Shown here one piece after another: positions 28,484 through 39,590 of a stretch of DNA of 64,000 nt. The notes beneath the pieces are model-generated. The model ran no database searches. It saw only the letters and a program-made list of their open reading frames with translations, and was not told the DNA's origin. Position 1 is the stretch's first letter, and each line of letters opens with the position of its first letter. The DNA is from Streptomyces caeruleatus (GTDB taxonomy: Bacteria > Actinomycetota > Actinomycetes > Streptomycetales > Streptomycetaceae): assembly GCF_001514235.1 (NCBI RefSeq), contig NZ_KQ948944.1, forward strand, positions 1 through 64,000. The letters are read 5' to 3'. A program made the translations under genes and the position numbers.

Positions 28484-29349
28484 AGACCGTGTCCTACGTG
28501 GTGAGGCGGACGAGGCGCTTGTAGCAACCCAGGGCGGCGGCGAGTCCGAGAAAGGCCAGGTAGTTACGGGGATGGCGCTCGTATCCGGGGCTGAGTCGGC
28601 GGTAGCCGGACAGCCAGGACATGGTCCGCTCGATGACCCAACGGCGTCGCCCTAATCGTTCGCCGGACTCGATCCCCTTGCGGGCGATGCGTACTCCGAT
28701 CCGCTTCCACCGGAGCCATCTGCGCTGGTCGGCCAGGTCGTAGGCTTTGTCCGCGTGCAGGCGCTGAGGCTTGGAGCACCTGCCGTTGTGAGGGTCGTGT
28801 CTCGTTGGTGACCCTCGATCATGGGCTTCAGCCCTTCGCTGTCGTGAGTGTTGGCTGCCGAGACGCCGACGAGGAGGGGCAGCCCGTTCGCGTCCGACAA
28901 GATGTGCATCTCGGAACCCGGCTTGCCGCGGTCCACGGGGCTCGGGCCTGTGTGTTCGCCCCCTTTCAGCCCTCACGTGCGCGGTGTCGAGTACTACGCG
29001 AGTGACGTCGATGAGGCCGGCGTCGTCGAGCTGGTGCAGCACGGCTTCGTGCAGGCGGCCCCAGACACCGGCCCTCGACCAGATCAGGAAGCGGCGGTGG
29101 GCGGTCGACTTCGATATGCCGAAGCACGGCGGAAGTTGGCGCCATGCGCAGCCTCTGACCAGGACGTAGATGATGGCCGCGAAAAGCGTCTCATCAGGCG
29201 TGTCCTGCGTTCCGCCGCCCTGCGGCCGCACCTTCGACGGAGGGATCAGCGGCTTCGCGATCTCCCACAGCCCGTCCGGAACGATCCAACTCCACGTACC
29301 CCGCCCCCTGCCGGGGCAACGTCCACCTCACCACGTAGGACACCGTCTA
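28484..29349. mobile_element. Decayed IS5-like element
   Basis: Inverted ends are visible: gtgtcctacgtggtgagg near 28489-28507 and its complement near 29327-29345, extending outward to about 28484 and 29349. The element is ~866 bp with one broken leftward transposase gene. I cannot identify a target duplication. Confidence 0.75.
28494..29290 (-). pseudogene. IS5-like transposase with two frameshifts
   Basis: The N-terminal half (DETLFAAIIYVLVRGCAWR, VVLDTAHVRAERG) is in one frame and carries the first catalytic Asp. Near 28950 it leaves the frame; DRGKPGSEMHILSDANGLPL and VGVSAANTHDSEGL continue in another frame. Near 28795 a second shift restores the first frame, giving RLHADKAYDLADQRRWL and RRWVIERTMSWL (second Asp and Glu). 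The two lesions compensate but garble about 50 residues in the core. WEIAKPLIPPSKVRPQ upstream of the first ATG extends the true N-terminus. Confidence 0.82.
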
Positions 29350-30702
29350 ATACTGCCACGGTGTTTGTTCTGAGTGCTGGGCAGTTTTTCAGGGGCTGTG
29401 TCCGCGTCGTTCGTAGTGACTGAGGCAGGCCTGTTCCTGACGTCGTCGGCGCCCGGTCGACCAGTGCAGGATGTGGTCGACCGGGGTGGGGGCGGCGGTC
29501 GGTGAGGCGGGTGATCAGGCGTCGGATTTCGGCGAGGCTGAGGTGGATGAGCTGGGAGGATCCGTTTCTGCTTTGTCCGTGTCCAGCTGTCGGTCCCGCA
29601 GGACGGTCAGGCAGGCGTGGGCGGCCATGGCCAGGGTCATGTGGCGGTGCCGGCCGGGGTAGCGGCGGACCTGGTAGTCGTCCAGGCCGCAATCCTGCTC
29701 GGCGGTCTGGAAGCATTCCTCGACGGCCCAGCGGCTGCCCGCGATGCGGATCAGCTCGTCCAGTGTGGTGCCGGCGGGACAGTAGGCGATGTAGGAGGAG
29801 ATCTCCTCGGGCCTGCTGACGTTGCTGCGGGCGAGGACCCGGTGCCGGCGGTCCTCGCGGTGCCAGGGCCGCACCGCGACGCGGGCCCCGTCGAAGATCC
29901 GTCGGCCATGGGCTCCTTCGCCGCAGGAACGGCGTTTCCATTTCTGCCGCGGCAGGCCTGGAAACAGGTCGTAGACGGGGTGGTCGATGGACCAGCGGGT
30001 GACGACGGTGTCGTGGCGGTTTTGGCCATGACGTGGAAGACGTCCGCCTGCTCCAGCTCGAACCGCCGGCCCTTGCTGTAGCCGTAGGCGGCGTCCGCGG
30101 TGACCCAGCTGAACGGGATCTTGTCGGCGATGGCCCGGCGGACCATCGCCTTGGCCATGGCAACCTTCGTGGCGAAGTCGACCGTGTCGTCGATGCCCGC
30201 GCGGCGGCAGCGGTCCCGGTCGTCCGTCCAGGAGGTGGGCAGATACAGACGGCGGTCGATCAGTGTGCGTCCGCGGCTGGTGGCGTAGGCGAGGAACACA
30301 CCGATCTGGCAGTTCTCGGAGCGGCCGGCGGTGCCGGAGTACTGCCTTCGCACCCCGGCCGATCGGATGCCCTTCTTCAGAAACCCGGTGTCGTCGACGA
30401 TCGGACGGCCTCGCGGTCTGCGAGGTGTTCCACGACGTAGTCGCGTACGTCGTTCAGGACCTCGTCGGCGTCCCACTCGATCCGGTTCAGCAGCCGGTGG
30501 ATGCGTCGGGACCCGCGTGCCCGGCCTCCTCCGCCAGCGTCCAGCCGTTCTTCCGCTGCAACGGAGCGATCAGTCCCCGCATGTAAGCCAGCGCCGACTG
30601 ACGCGGCTCCTCCCGGTTGAACCGGTGCACGAACCGCTCATGCAGAGCACCCAGTTCACCCGCCCACAACCTGGCCACAGCGGGGTCCCCACCCATAACC
30701 AC
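29350..30702 (-). pseudogene. IS701-family transposase, multiply frameshifted
   Basis: Leftward from 30702: GALHERFVHRFNREEPRQSA is the typical N-terminus. A shift near 30490 gives LLNRIEWDADEVLNDVRDYV, and a further shift near 30415 gives PIVDDTGFLKKG (first catalytic Asp) and VTADAAYGYSKGRR. A shift near 30020 leads to ISSYIAYCPAGTTLDELI and RWAVEECFQTAEQDCGLD (Glu). A last shift near 29520 precedes LIHLSLAEIRRLI. At least four lesions make it inactive. The ends of the original element could not be defined. Confidence 0.85.
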
Positions 30703-30759
30703 AGCAACGACCGAGCTGGCCAGCAGTCATGGCAAAGACCGTTGCAGCACTAAGGCTGC

Positions 30760-31190
30760 GGGCAGTGATGTTGCCGTAGTCGTTCGTTGTGTGGGCGGAG
30801 ACTCCGCGGGGCCGCCAGACGGCCGACCAAGACCTCACGGGCGGAGGCAGTGAGGCGGACGCTCGCGGCCGAGCCGAGCTTGACCGCGCCCGGTGCACGC
30901 TCGAGTCGACGTCGCAGAGCCGTCCGACGCCCTGCAATTCGGCGACCTCCATGGATCCGGAAGCGCGAGGAGCCGGCTCTTCGCCGCCGAGCCCTCGATC
31001 CGCAGGACACCGTCGCCGTATGCGACATCGGTCCTGTTCCGCCGCCTTCACCTCGCGACTCCGGGAGTCGTCTTCGGGCAGGACCTCGACAGTGATGCCG
31101 ACCCGGTCGGCGGCGAAGAATCGGGTGCGCCCCGCGGCGATGTCGAGGATGGCCGAGATCGGGGAGGGGGCGTGGCGGCGACAGGGTCGA
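30760..31190 (-). pseudogene. DUF4097 (beta-helix adhesin-like) gene remnant
   Basis: Leftward reading in mixed frames gives ILDIAAGRTRFFAADRVGI, ITVEVLPEDDSRSREVKAAE, DGVLRIEGS and, in another frame, VKLGSAASVRLTASAREVLV and GRLA. These match the pattern of DUF4097 proteins (VEVRPADxSRSxDVKAAE, then DGVLRI). Frameshifts lie near 31050 and 30930, and the C-terminal repeats are missing where the IS701-type remnant begins. The function of the family is not established. Confidence 0.6.
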
Positions 31191-31244
31191 CGACAAGGCG
31201 CGACGGCCCGGCAGCCCAGGAGCGGAGATGCCGGGCCTGGAGAG

Positions 31245-31781
31245 CTACATGAACGGTACGTTCACACAGGCAAGCCGCGGGCCGGCCGTTCCAGCGTGAC
31301 CTTCATGCGTGGAGGTCACCATCTCGTGCAGCACCACGGAACGAGCTCCTCCCTCACGGAAGCGCCAGTCCACGGTGGCTATCGAGCGGGCGGAGCCGTC
31401 CTTGTTGGTGGTCAGGTCCAGCCACACCTCGTTGTTCGGGTTGGCGAAAGCGGGGTCCACCGAGGGCTGCGTCGGATCGGGCTGGTCCTGATAGTGCGGG
31501 CCTGCGTCAGTGGGCAGCTTGCCGCACGGCTTGGTGTGGACATGGGCCCCGTAGACGCGGTCGGCCCCGAGGTCCCGCACGCGCAGCTCGATGCGCGTCC
31601 CGCCGCTGCGGCGCAGTTCCTCCTTGACCTGGACCCTGCTGCCCACCGACACCAGCTCGTCGTTGTAGGTCACCGCCTGAGCCCAAGGCGCCGCGCTCAC
31701 CGGGGCGAACACCGTCCCTACGACCAGCTTCGGCACCGGAGCCTTCGCGTCCTGCGGCTCGGCGGCATTGGCGGACGCCAT
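31245..31781 (-). CDS. Cu/Zn superoxide-dismutase-like secreted protein, 5' truncated
   Basis: About 178 residues from the ATG at 31781. Core motifs of the Cu/Zn SOD-like family are YGAHVHTKPCG, GPHYQDQ, EVWLDLTTNKDGSA and RSVVLHE; several copper and zinc ligand His residues are present. The leader is cut: only AGLMASANA, a signal-peptidase-like end, remains upstream, and the n-region and hydrophobic core are replaced by the 3' part of a hydrolase gene in another frame. Without its signal peptide it should stay cytosolic or not be expressed. A deletion joined the two genes. Confidence 0.65.
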   Translation of the reverse strand: MASANAAEPQDAKAPVPKLVVGTVFAPVSAAPWAQAVTYNDELVSVGSRVQVKEELRRSGGTRIELRVRDLGADRVYGAHVHTKPCGKLPTDAGPHYQDQPDPTQPSVDPAFANPNNEVWLDLTTNKDGSARSIATVDWRFREGGARSVVLHEMVTSTHEGHAGTAGPRLACVNVPFM

Positions 31782-32351
31782 CAGACCGGCGCCGGCGGTG
31801 GCGCGTCATGCGCAGGTGCCCGACGGCGGCTTCGTCGGCGTTGCGTGCGGCGCGGCGCGCCAGCATCAGCTTGGTCTTCAGGTTCGCCTGACCGACCTTC
31901 GGCTCACCGGTGGTGGAGTAGATCGAGACCAGCGACACGACACGGCCGGGAGCATGTGCGGCGACGGTTTGGGCGATCATGCCACCCATTGACTGGCCGA
32001 CCAGGTGGACCCGGACCAGGTCCAGGTGGTCGAGCAGTTCGACGACGTCGCCGGCCATGTGTCCCAGTGTGTAGGCGTCGGGCCGAGGCCGTCCCAGGAG
32101 CAGACGCACCTTGCCCGGCGCGGGCTGGACGAGCTTGGACGACCGACCGGCGTCTCTGTTGTCCAGGCGGACCACGTAGTAGCCCTCGGCGGCAAGACCG
32201 TCGACGAACCGTTTCGGCCAGACGGTGAGCTGCTGGTTGAGCCCGGCGACGAGGACCAGCGGCTCACCGGCCGGGTCGCCGTCGGAGCGGTAGCAGATCC
32301 GGATGCCGCCCCGCAGATCGGCGAACCGGTCGGCACTGTGGTGTGCGATGC

Positions 32352-32355
<4 letters not shown>
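31782..32355 (-). pseudogene. Alpha/beta-hydrolase, C-terminally truncated
   Basis: A hydrolase frame starting at GTG 32355, overlapping the monooxygenase stop by 3-4 bp. Visible are VLVAGLNQQLTVW (oxyanion strand), RLDNRDAGRS and the nucleophile elbow GQSMGG near residue 120. The family needs ~280 residues; about 190 remain. The catalytic Asp and His are lost, and after VGHLRMTRH the frame runs out of phase into the SOD-like gene. In Baeyer-Villiger operons such a hydrolase would cleave the ester or lactone product, so its loss may break the pathway. Confidence 0.75.
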
Positions 32356-33860
<1,505 letters not shown>

Positions 33861-33967
33861 GGTCCTCCCTGCTCCGGTTGATGCCCCCAAGCCTGGTCGC
33901 CCCTCCACTCCCCCGCCATGTACAAGGTGACCCACATCTGACCCCTGCGTGGTGTGAAATAGACACC

Positions 33968-35203
33968 ATGAGCGACGATTGGGAGATGCCCTCCGCGGCA
34001 GCTCAGGAGATCATCCGGCGCGGGGCCGAGCAGGCGCTGGACCCACGGCCGGAGTGGCTGCCAGAACTCAACGAGGCGGTCCTGACCAACGAGCGCCTCG
34101 CCGAGACGCTGTCCGACCCCGTGTTGGCCGAGAGGATGCGCAGCTCGAATCTCTCGAACCTGCTGCACTGGGCTGCCGCCAACGTCCAACGCCCCGGCGC
34201 CCGCGTTGCCGCGAACCTCAATCCGGTGGTCCTCAAGGCCAGCCGCGACGTGGTCCGCCGCGACCTGGACGCGACGGCGCTCGACGCGTGGCGGCTCGGA
34301 CAGAACGTCGCCTGGCAACGGTGGATGCAGATCTGCTTCGAGCTGACCCGCGACGCTCATCTATTGCAAGAGGTCCTGGCGATCACGTCGAGGTCGATCT
34401 CGACGTTCATCGACGACACCATCGCGGCGGTCGCCGAAGTGATGCGCCAGGAGCGCCACGAGCTCACCCAGGGGACCCACGCCGAGCGCCTGACCACGGT
34501 ATCGCTGCTGCTGGAGGGCGCCCCGGTCGCACGGACGGCGGCCGAGGCCAGTCTCGGGTATGCGCTGACCGGAAGCCACATGGCCGCCATCGTGTGGGGC
34601 GGCACCGACGTCACAGGCGAGCACCTCGAACTGGCCGCCGAAATGGTCCTCCGTGCTGCTGGTGCCGCCAGGCGGCTCACCGTGCTGGCGACCAGCGCGT
34701 CGCTGTGGCTGTGGCTTCCGGTCGAACGAACACCCGGCGTCCCGGACCTGGACACCGACCTCGCGACGATCCCGGGGGTCCGAGTCGCGCTCGGCCGGCC
34801 ACGCCGCGACCTGGACGGCTTCCGTCAGAGCCACCTCGAGGCCGCCGCGGTGCAACGCATGATGGCCCGTCTCGGCACCGTCCGGCGCGCTGGCAGCTAT
34901 ATGGACGCCCAACTCGTCGCGCTGCTGAGCAACGACGTCGGCCGGGCGGACGAGTTCGTCGCCGACACCCTCGGCGACCTCGCCCGAGCCGAGCCCGAGC
35001 TACATCTCACCTTGCGCACCTACCTCGAGGAACAATGCAACGCCGCACGAGCAGCCGAATCCCTCTACGCACACCGCAACACGATCGTCCGACGCCTGGC
35101 ACGGTGCGACGAACTGCTTCCCAGGCCACTGTCGGAGAACCCCATCGCCGTCGGCGCAGCACTGCAGTTGATGTGGTGGCGCGGCCAGCACCTCGAAAAG
35201 TGA
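33968..35203 (+). CDS. PucR-family regulator divergent from BVMO
   Basis: A 411-residue regulator starting at the ATG at 33968 (MSDDWEMPS). Residues ~160-310 form the GGDEF-like central domain of CdaR/PucR proteins, and the C-terminus has the PucR helix-turn-helix: CNAARAAESLYAHRNTIVRR. The N-terminal ~130 residues are a likely sensory helix bundle of unknown ligand. Its position back to back with the monooxygenase gene suggests that it activates the operon in response to the substrate. It converges on the TetR gene with a 33-bp gap. Confidence 0.88.
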   Translation: MSDDWEMPSAAAQEIIRRGAEQALDPRPEWLPELNEAVLTNERLAETLSDPVLAERMRSSNLSNLLHWAAANVQRPGARVAANLNPVVLKASRDVVRRDLDATALDAWRLGQNVAWQRWMQICFELTRDAHLLQEVLAITSRSISTFIDDTIAAVAEVMRQERHELTQGTHAERLTTVSLLLEGAPVARTAAEASLGYALTGSHMAAIVWGGTDVTGEHLELAAEMVLRAAGAARRLTVLATSASLWLWLPVERTPGVPDLDTDLATIPGVRVALGRPRRDLDGFRQSHLEAAAVQRMMARLGTVRRAGSYMDAQLVALLSNDVGRADEFVADTLGDLARAEPELHLTLRTYLEEQCNAARAAESLYAHRNTIVRRLARCDELLPRPLSENPIAVGAALQLMWWRGQHLEK

Positions 35204-35236
35204 GTGACGGGCGGGCACGATCCCAAATCCGCTGAA

Positions 35237-36100
35237 TTACCAGTCTTCTTCCGGGAAAGCCGTGCCGTTGTGCGGCGATTCCAGCAACCGCTCCAGATGG
35301 TCGAGGTTCTGCCGTAGCAACCCGATGGCTTGTGCGGGCCCCTCGGGCACTTTGGCGGCGCCGTCCGTCTGCGCGAGGGACTGCACCGCCATTCTGGCGA
35401 GTTCGGTGGCGATGGCCTTGTCTTCCCCGGGGTCTCCGGGACGGTGCCACCAGGCGATCCAGTTGAGCATGCCGATGATGCCCAGAGCCGCGGTGCGCGG
35501 ATCGACCGTGCGTATTTCGCCGGCCCGTATGCCCGCCTCGATGAGTCGGATGAACTCCTTGAGTACCTGGCGGCGGTTCTGCCGGTACTTCGCCCCGATG
35601 TCGTCGGACAGTTCCGCCTCGGAGCGGACGAGGAGAAGGAACCGGTCCGGGCTCTCGGCCTGGTGCAACGCGAGGGAAGTCGCCATCGCGTGCAGCTTCC
35701 CGAGGGGGCTCAGGTCGGTTCGCTCGTTGATCTCGTGCAGCAGCACCGCAGGCGCTTCGGTGATCTCGCTGACCAGGCGGGAAAGGAGTTCGTCCTTGTT
35801 GGCGACGTAATGGTAAAGGGCCGGGCGGGTGAGTCCCGTGGCTGCCGCGATGTCCTGGAGCGTGGTGCTGGCGAACCCTCGCTCGGCAAAGAGGCGGGTG
35901 GCCTGCTCCATGATCTCTTTTTCGACCAGTTCCCGACGGGCGCTGCTGCGGCTCTGGGCACCGTTGGACACCGACTGCCGCGTGGGGCGAGGCTTCGACT
36001 GCCTGCGCGGCTTGCTCGACTGCTCGGGGGCGCTGGATGTCACGTCGGTGTCCTTGGAAGCCATGTCCGCAGAATAGCCCGCGGTGTCTTTGTGGATCAC
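35237..36100 (-). CDS. TetR-family regulator
   Basis: TetR-type repressor. The helix-turn-helix is near residues 55-95: MEQATRLFAERGFASTTLQDI, then TGLTRPALYHYV. The remaining ~190 residues form the ligand-binding helical domain. The start may be GTG 36100, which overlaps the flavoprotein stop by 3-4 bp, or ATG 36064. The N-terminal ~45 residues are a basic Ser/Lys-rich tail. As last gene of the HyuA-HyuB-ligase-flavoprotein operon it probably autoregulates it, and the matching 14-bp sites around 44145 and 44686 could be its targets. Confidence 0.9.
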   Translation of the reverse strand: MIHKDTAGYSADMASKDTDVTSSAPEQSSKPRRQSKPRPTRQSVSNGAQSRSSARRELVEKEIMEQATRLFAERGFASTTLQDIAAATGLTRPALYHYVANKDELLSRLVSEITEAPAVLLHEINERTDLSPLGKLHAMATSLALHQAESPDRFLLLVRSEAELSDDIGAKYRQNRRQVLKEFIRLIEAGIRAGEIRTVDPRTAALGIIGMLNWIAWWHRPGDPGEDKAIATELARMAVQSLAQTDGAAKVPEGPAQAIGLLRQNLDHLERLLESPHNGTAFPEEDW

Positions 36101-37695
36101 GCAGATGCATCGGTGGCCGGGTCGGGTGGTGTACCCGCCGCCTCGTCGCCGTCCGGTGCGGTCTCGTGTGTGAGGTGCACGAGGTGGGTGCGCGCGCTCG
36201 CCAGCCCGGCGACGAGGTCCGCGTGACGGGAACGGGGGGCTTCGACGACGACGACCGCGTCGGTGCGACGGGTGAGCCGCTCGGCGACGTCGAGCCGGTT
36301 CAAGACAGCTGAGCGGTCACTGGGGCCGGTGAGCCAGAGGGTGCGTGCGCCGGGGGCGTGGTGAACCGTGTGGTCGGCCTCGGCGTTCCATGCGGAGGGG
36401 TGGTCGATGGAGACGACCGCGGTCGTGGGGTCATCTCGCAGATCGGCGGGCGCGAGGCGGCTGCCGAACCGCCCTCCGTGGATCGTCAGGGGCTGCTTGG
36501 TGATCCACTCGGCGATGTCCTGCGCGGGCACCGACTCCGACGCCACGTCGGCGTAGGCCGCGAGGCCCCTCCTTGCGACGTCGGGCGCGGATGCCGCGAA
36601 GCGGTCCACGCTGACCTTCCCCGCGCGCGTCATGTAGGCGATCATCAGTTGGTCCACCGGCAGGTCGGTCCGTTCGGAAAAGGATTCCCACCACAACTCG
36701 CTGCGCCGGGCGATGCGCTGGAGGTAGTCGACCTCCGGCCGTCGGATCCGCTCGTACTCGGTGAGGGCCTCCTCGACAGTGGTGGCGGACAGCAGCGCGC
36801 GGTCGAGTGCGATCGCGTCCTCCATGGCGAGCTTGGTCCCCGACCCGATCGAGTAGTGCGCGGTGTGAGCTGCGTCGCCGAGGAGTACGGTCCTGCCGGT
36901 GTGCCAGCTCTCGCACGAGACGGTACGGAAGTGAAGCCATCGAGTCCGGTTGCCGATGAGCACGTGGCCCTGAAGTGTCTCGGCGAATGCCTCCTGGAGG
37001 TACTTCAACGACACCTCGTCGCTGTCCTGCGGTCCCGTCTGCTCGGTGGCGAGGTCGAAACCCGCTCGCCGCCAGGTCTGCTCGTCGGTTTCGATGAGGA
37101 AGGTGCTGCGGTCCGCGGCATAGGGATAGGCGTGAGCGACGAAGGTCCCGTGCGTCGTCGTGACGGGGGTGAACACCGCGCTGGGAAGGGCGAAATCGGT
37201 GCCGCACCACAGATACAGCCCCTTTCCGGTGGTGATCCGAGGCCGGAACCGCTCCGCCAGGCCGGTCCGGGTCGCGCTGTTGATCCCGTCAGCCGCGACG
37301 ACGAGATCCGCATCGAGCCCCGCGGCATCGTGTCGCTCGCCGAAGTGCAGGCGGACGCCGGCATCCGAGGCGTGGCCCTGCAGCAGGGCCAGCAGCCGGG
37401 TGCGGGCGATGGCCAGCAGGCGGCCGTGGGAGAGACGAGCTGTCTGCCGGCCGACCTGCATCGACATCTCATGCGGGTGGGCCGCCTCGACGATGGACTC
37501 CAGCGATTCCGGATCGGCATCGCGCAGATTCTGCTGCGTTCGCGAGGCGATGCCGACCCCGAATCCGAAGGTTCTGTCCGGCGGGCTCTGTTCGTACACC
37601 ACCACATCGGCCTGCGGGTGGCTGCGCTTGAGCAGTCGCGCGGCGTACAGGCCTCCGGGGCCGCCGCCGAGTACTGCAACTCTCCTGAGATTCAC
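36097..37695 (-). CDS. FAD monooxygenase resembling salicylyl-CoA 5-hydroxylase
   Basis: Flavoprotein hydroxylase of 532 residues; GTG 37695 is preferred because AGGAG lies upstream. Motifs are GGGPGGLYAARLL (ADP binding), DRTFGFGVGI, and LLGDAAHTAHYSIGSGTKLA near residue 290. The TFGFGVGI signature after the first helix resembles salicylyl-CoA 5-hydroxylase and 2-aminobenzoyl-CoA monooxygenase. The C-terminal ~150 residues resemble nothing I know. With the adjacent aryl-acid AMP ligase this recalls the sdgA/sdgC pair of Streptomyces salicylate degradation. Hydroxylation of an aromatic acyl-CoA is therefore likely, but the substrate is inferred. Confidence 0.8.
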   Translation of the reverse strand: MNLRRVAVLGGGPGGLYAARLLKRSHPQADVVVYEQSPPDRTFGFGVGIASRTQQNLRDADPESLESIVEAAHPHEMSMQVGRQTARLSHGRLLAIARTRLLALLQGHASDAGVRLHFGERHDAAGLDADLVVAADGINSATRTGLAERFRPRITTGKGLYLWCGTDFALPSAVFTPVTTTHGTFVAHAYPYAADRSTFLIETDEQTWRRAGFDLATEQTGPQDSDEVSLKYLQEAFAETLQGHVLIGNRTRWLHFRTVSCESWHTGRTVLLGDAAHTAHYSIGSGTKLAMEDAIALDRALLSATTVEEALTEYERIRRPEVDYLQRIARRSELWWESFSERTDLPVDQLMIAYMTRAGKVSVDRFAASAPDVARRGLAAYADVASESVPAQDIAEWITKQPLTIHGGRFGSRLAPADLRDDPTTAVVSIDHPSAWNAEADHTVHHAPGARTLWLTGPSDRSAVLNRLDVAERLTRRTDAVVVVEAPRSRHADLVAGLASARTHLVHLTHETAPDGDEAAGTPPDPATDASA

Positions 37696-37859
37696 GAACA
37701 CTCCTGACAAACAGGGCAATTATTGAACGTAGAGTTGGATGGTCAATGTCGGGTCATGCTCCCGAGCGCGCTGGCGGATGCGTGCAGCAGGGCTCATCCC
37801 CGACGTGGCTGAACGCCCGCAGGAGACGAGCCCTGCGTGTGATGAGCGTCGAGGGCGGG

Positions 37860-39557
37860 TTATACGCCCAGACGTCTCCGTGCCGCTGGTGGAGCTTCTT
37901 CCGTCAGTTTGTCGGCGATCTCGCCGCGCAGCCTTTTCTTGTCGATCTTTCCGACGTTGGTCTGCGGCAGCTCCTCGACCCATTCCAGTCGTTCCGGCCA
38001 CTTGAACTTGGCGACCCCGAGGGACTCCAGGTGGTGTTGTACGTCTCGCAGAGACAGCGGCGTACCGGATGCCGAAACGGCGTAGGCGCATGTCCTCTCG
38101 CCGAGACGAGGGTCGGGCATGGCCACCACGGCTGCCTGCCGGATGTCCGGATGGGCGAGGAGGAGCGCTTCGACTTCCTCTGCGTTGATCTTCTCTCCAC
38201 CTCGGTTGATGAGGTCCTTGATGCGCCCCTCGATGGACAGGTAACGGCGTCCGTCGATGACGGTGACTTTGGCGAGATCACCAGTGCGGTAGAAGCCGTC
38301 CCGGGTGAACGAAACGCTGTTGTGCTCGGGCGCCTCGAAGTAGCCGGCGATGGTGTAGGGGCCGCGGCAGCACAGCTCCCCCACCTGCTCGTCGGGGAGT
38401 TCTCGCTCGGTCCCGGGTTCCAGGATGCGGACCTCGTCGCTTTCGGCGATCGGTACTCCCACCGTCGTCAGGCGGGCCTCGGCCGGAGAATCGAGCGGGC
38501 TGACCGCGAACAGCCCCTCGGACATGCCGAACATCTGTCCCGCCCAGCATCCCTGCCCGTCGACGCGCTCGAACAGTTCGGTGCCCACCTTGGCGCCGGA
38601 CAGGACCACACGCTTCAGGTGCGCCCGTGCCGGCCCGAACTCCGGGGCGAGAATCGACTGATAGAGGCCGTGACCGATGAGGACGTCGGTCGTCCGGGTA
38701 CGGGCCATCAGATCGAAGGCGGCCGGGGCGTCGGCGGTGGCCAGCACGAGGCACGCCCCGACCGAGTGGGCGGCGTGCAGCGCGCAGGAGATGCCGGCGT
38801 TGTGGATGACGGGGATCAGGTGCGCGCTCCGGGTGTTCTCGTCCCAGCCCAGGTGGCGTGCGTAGAACAGGCCGTTGTTCCAGTACTCGGCATGGGTGCG
38901 CGGAATCACCTTGGGCACGCCGGTCGTGCCGCCCGACAGCTGGAACACCGCCACGTCCAGCGGGTCCGTGTCCTGTTCGGCCGCCTCCACCAGGGCGCGG
39001 GCACGGCTGGGCTCGATGTCGGTTCCCAGGGTTTCCAGCTGGGTCGCGGCAGGCGCGTCGGCCGACTGCTCGCCGACGGCGATGACGTGTCTGACGGTGG
39101 GGTGGCCGTCGGCGTGCGAGCGGGCGAAGCGTACGAGGTCGAAGGGGAGTCCGGCTTCGACGATGTGCCCGACGGCGCCGACCTTGCGGCTGATGTGGCC
39201 GATCTCGTGCATGCGGTGGGCCGCGAGGGTGGCCACGGGCACCAGTCCGGCTTTGAGGCATCCGTACCAGGCGAGAACGGTGCCCATGCGGTTGGTGAGC
39301 TGGAAGAGGACGGGGTCGAGCCGCCGGAAGCCGAGGCCGATCAGGGCGGCGGCGATCTGGTCCGTGCGGGTGTCCAGCTCGGCGTAGGTGATCGACTCGT
39401 CCCGGGTGATCACCGCCTTTCTCCCGGGAAATCGGAGGGCTACCTGGTGCAGGCGTCTGCCGGTCGGTTCGGTGCTCCATTCGCCGCTGGCCCGGTAGCG
39501 GCGGGCGCGGTCGTCAGGAACGGAGACGAGGCGTCCGTTCCAGTCTGAGTGGGTCAC
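37860..39557 (-). CDS. Aryl-acid AMP ligase (DhbE/EntE-like)
   Basis: Adenylate-forming enzyme of 565 residues. Motifs are SGGTTGVPKVIPRTH (phosphate loop, with PRTH typical of 2,3-dihydroxybenzoate or salicylate AMP ligases), RTGDLAKV and EGRIKDLINRGGEKI near residue 440, and the catalytic Lys segment NVGKIDKKRL at the end. It activates an aromatic acid as its adenylate; the second half-reaction to CoA is possible but not guaranteed. It follows hyuB after 33 bp, so it is cotranscribed. The acid could be salicylate or the product of the HyuAB enzyme. Confidence 0.88.
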   Translation of the reverse strand: MTHSDWNGRLVSVPDDRARRYRASGEWSTEPTGRRLHQVALRFPGRKAVITRDESITYAELDTRTDQIAAALIGLGFRRLDPVLFQLTNRMGTVLAWYGCLKAGLVPVATLAAHRMHEIGHISRKVGAVGHIVEAGLPFDLVRFARSHADGHPTVRHVIAVGEQSADAPAATQLETLGTDIEPSRARALVEAAEQDTDPLDVAVFQLSGGTTGVPKVIPRTHAEYWNNGLFYARHLGWDENTRSAHLIPVIHNAGISCALHAAHSVGACLVLATADAPAAFDLMARTRTTDVLIGHGLYQSILAPEFGPARAHLKRVVLSGAKVGTELFERVDGQGCWAGQMFGMSEGLFAVSPLDSPAEARLTTVGVPIAESDEVRILEPGTERELPDEQVGELCCRGPYTIAGYFEAPEHNSVSFTRDGFYRTGDLAKVTVIDGRRYLSIEGRIKDLINRGGEKINAEEVEALLLAHPDIRQAAVVAMPDPRLGERTCAYAVSASGTPLSLRDVQHHLESLGVAKFKWPERLEWVEELPQTNVGKIDKKRLRGEIADKLTEEAPPAARRRLGV

Positions 39558-39590
39558 GTGATCTCCAGTGGCTTGTCGTGGCTCGGCCTG

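Noticed and set aside
29350-30780. Terminal inverted repeats of the IS701-type element
   Set aside because: Sequences around 29370 and 30750 share only scattered short matches; I could not define ends.
37746-39548. A 600-codon plus-strand open frame opposite the aryl-acid ligase
   Set aside because: Antisense shadow caused by high GC at third positions; the minus-strand frame has full ligase motifs, and the antisense product is a Gly/Val-rich sequence without homology.
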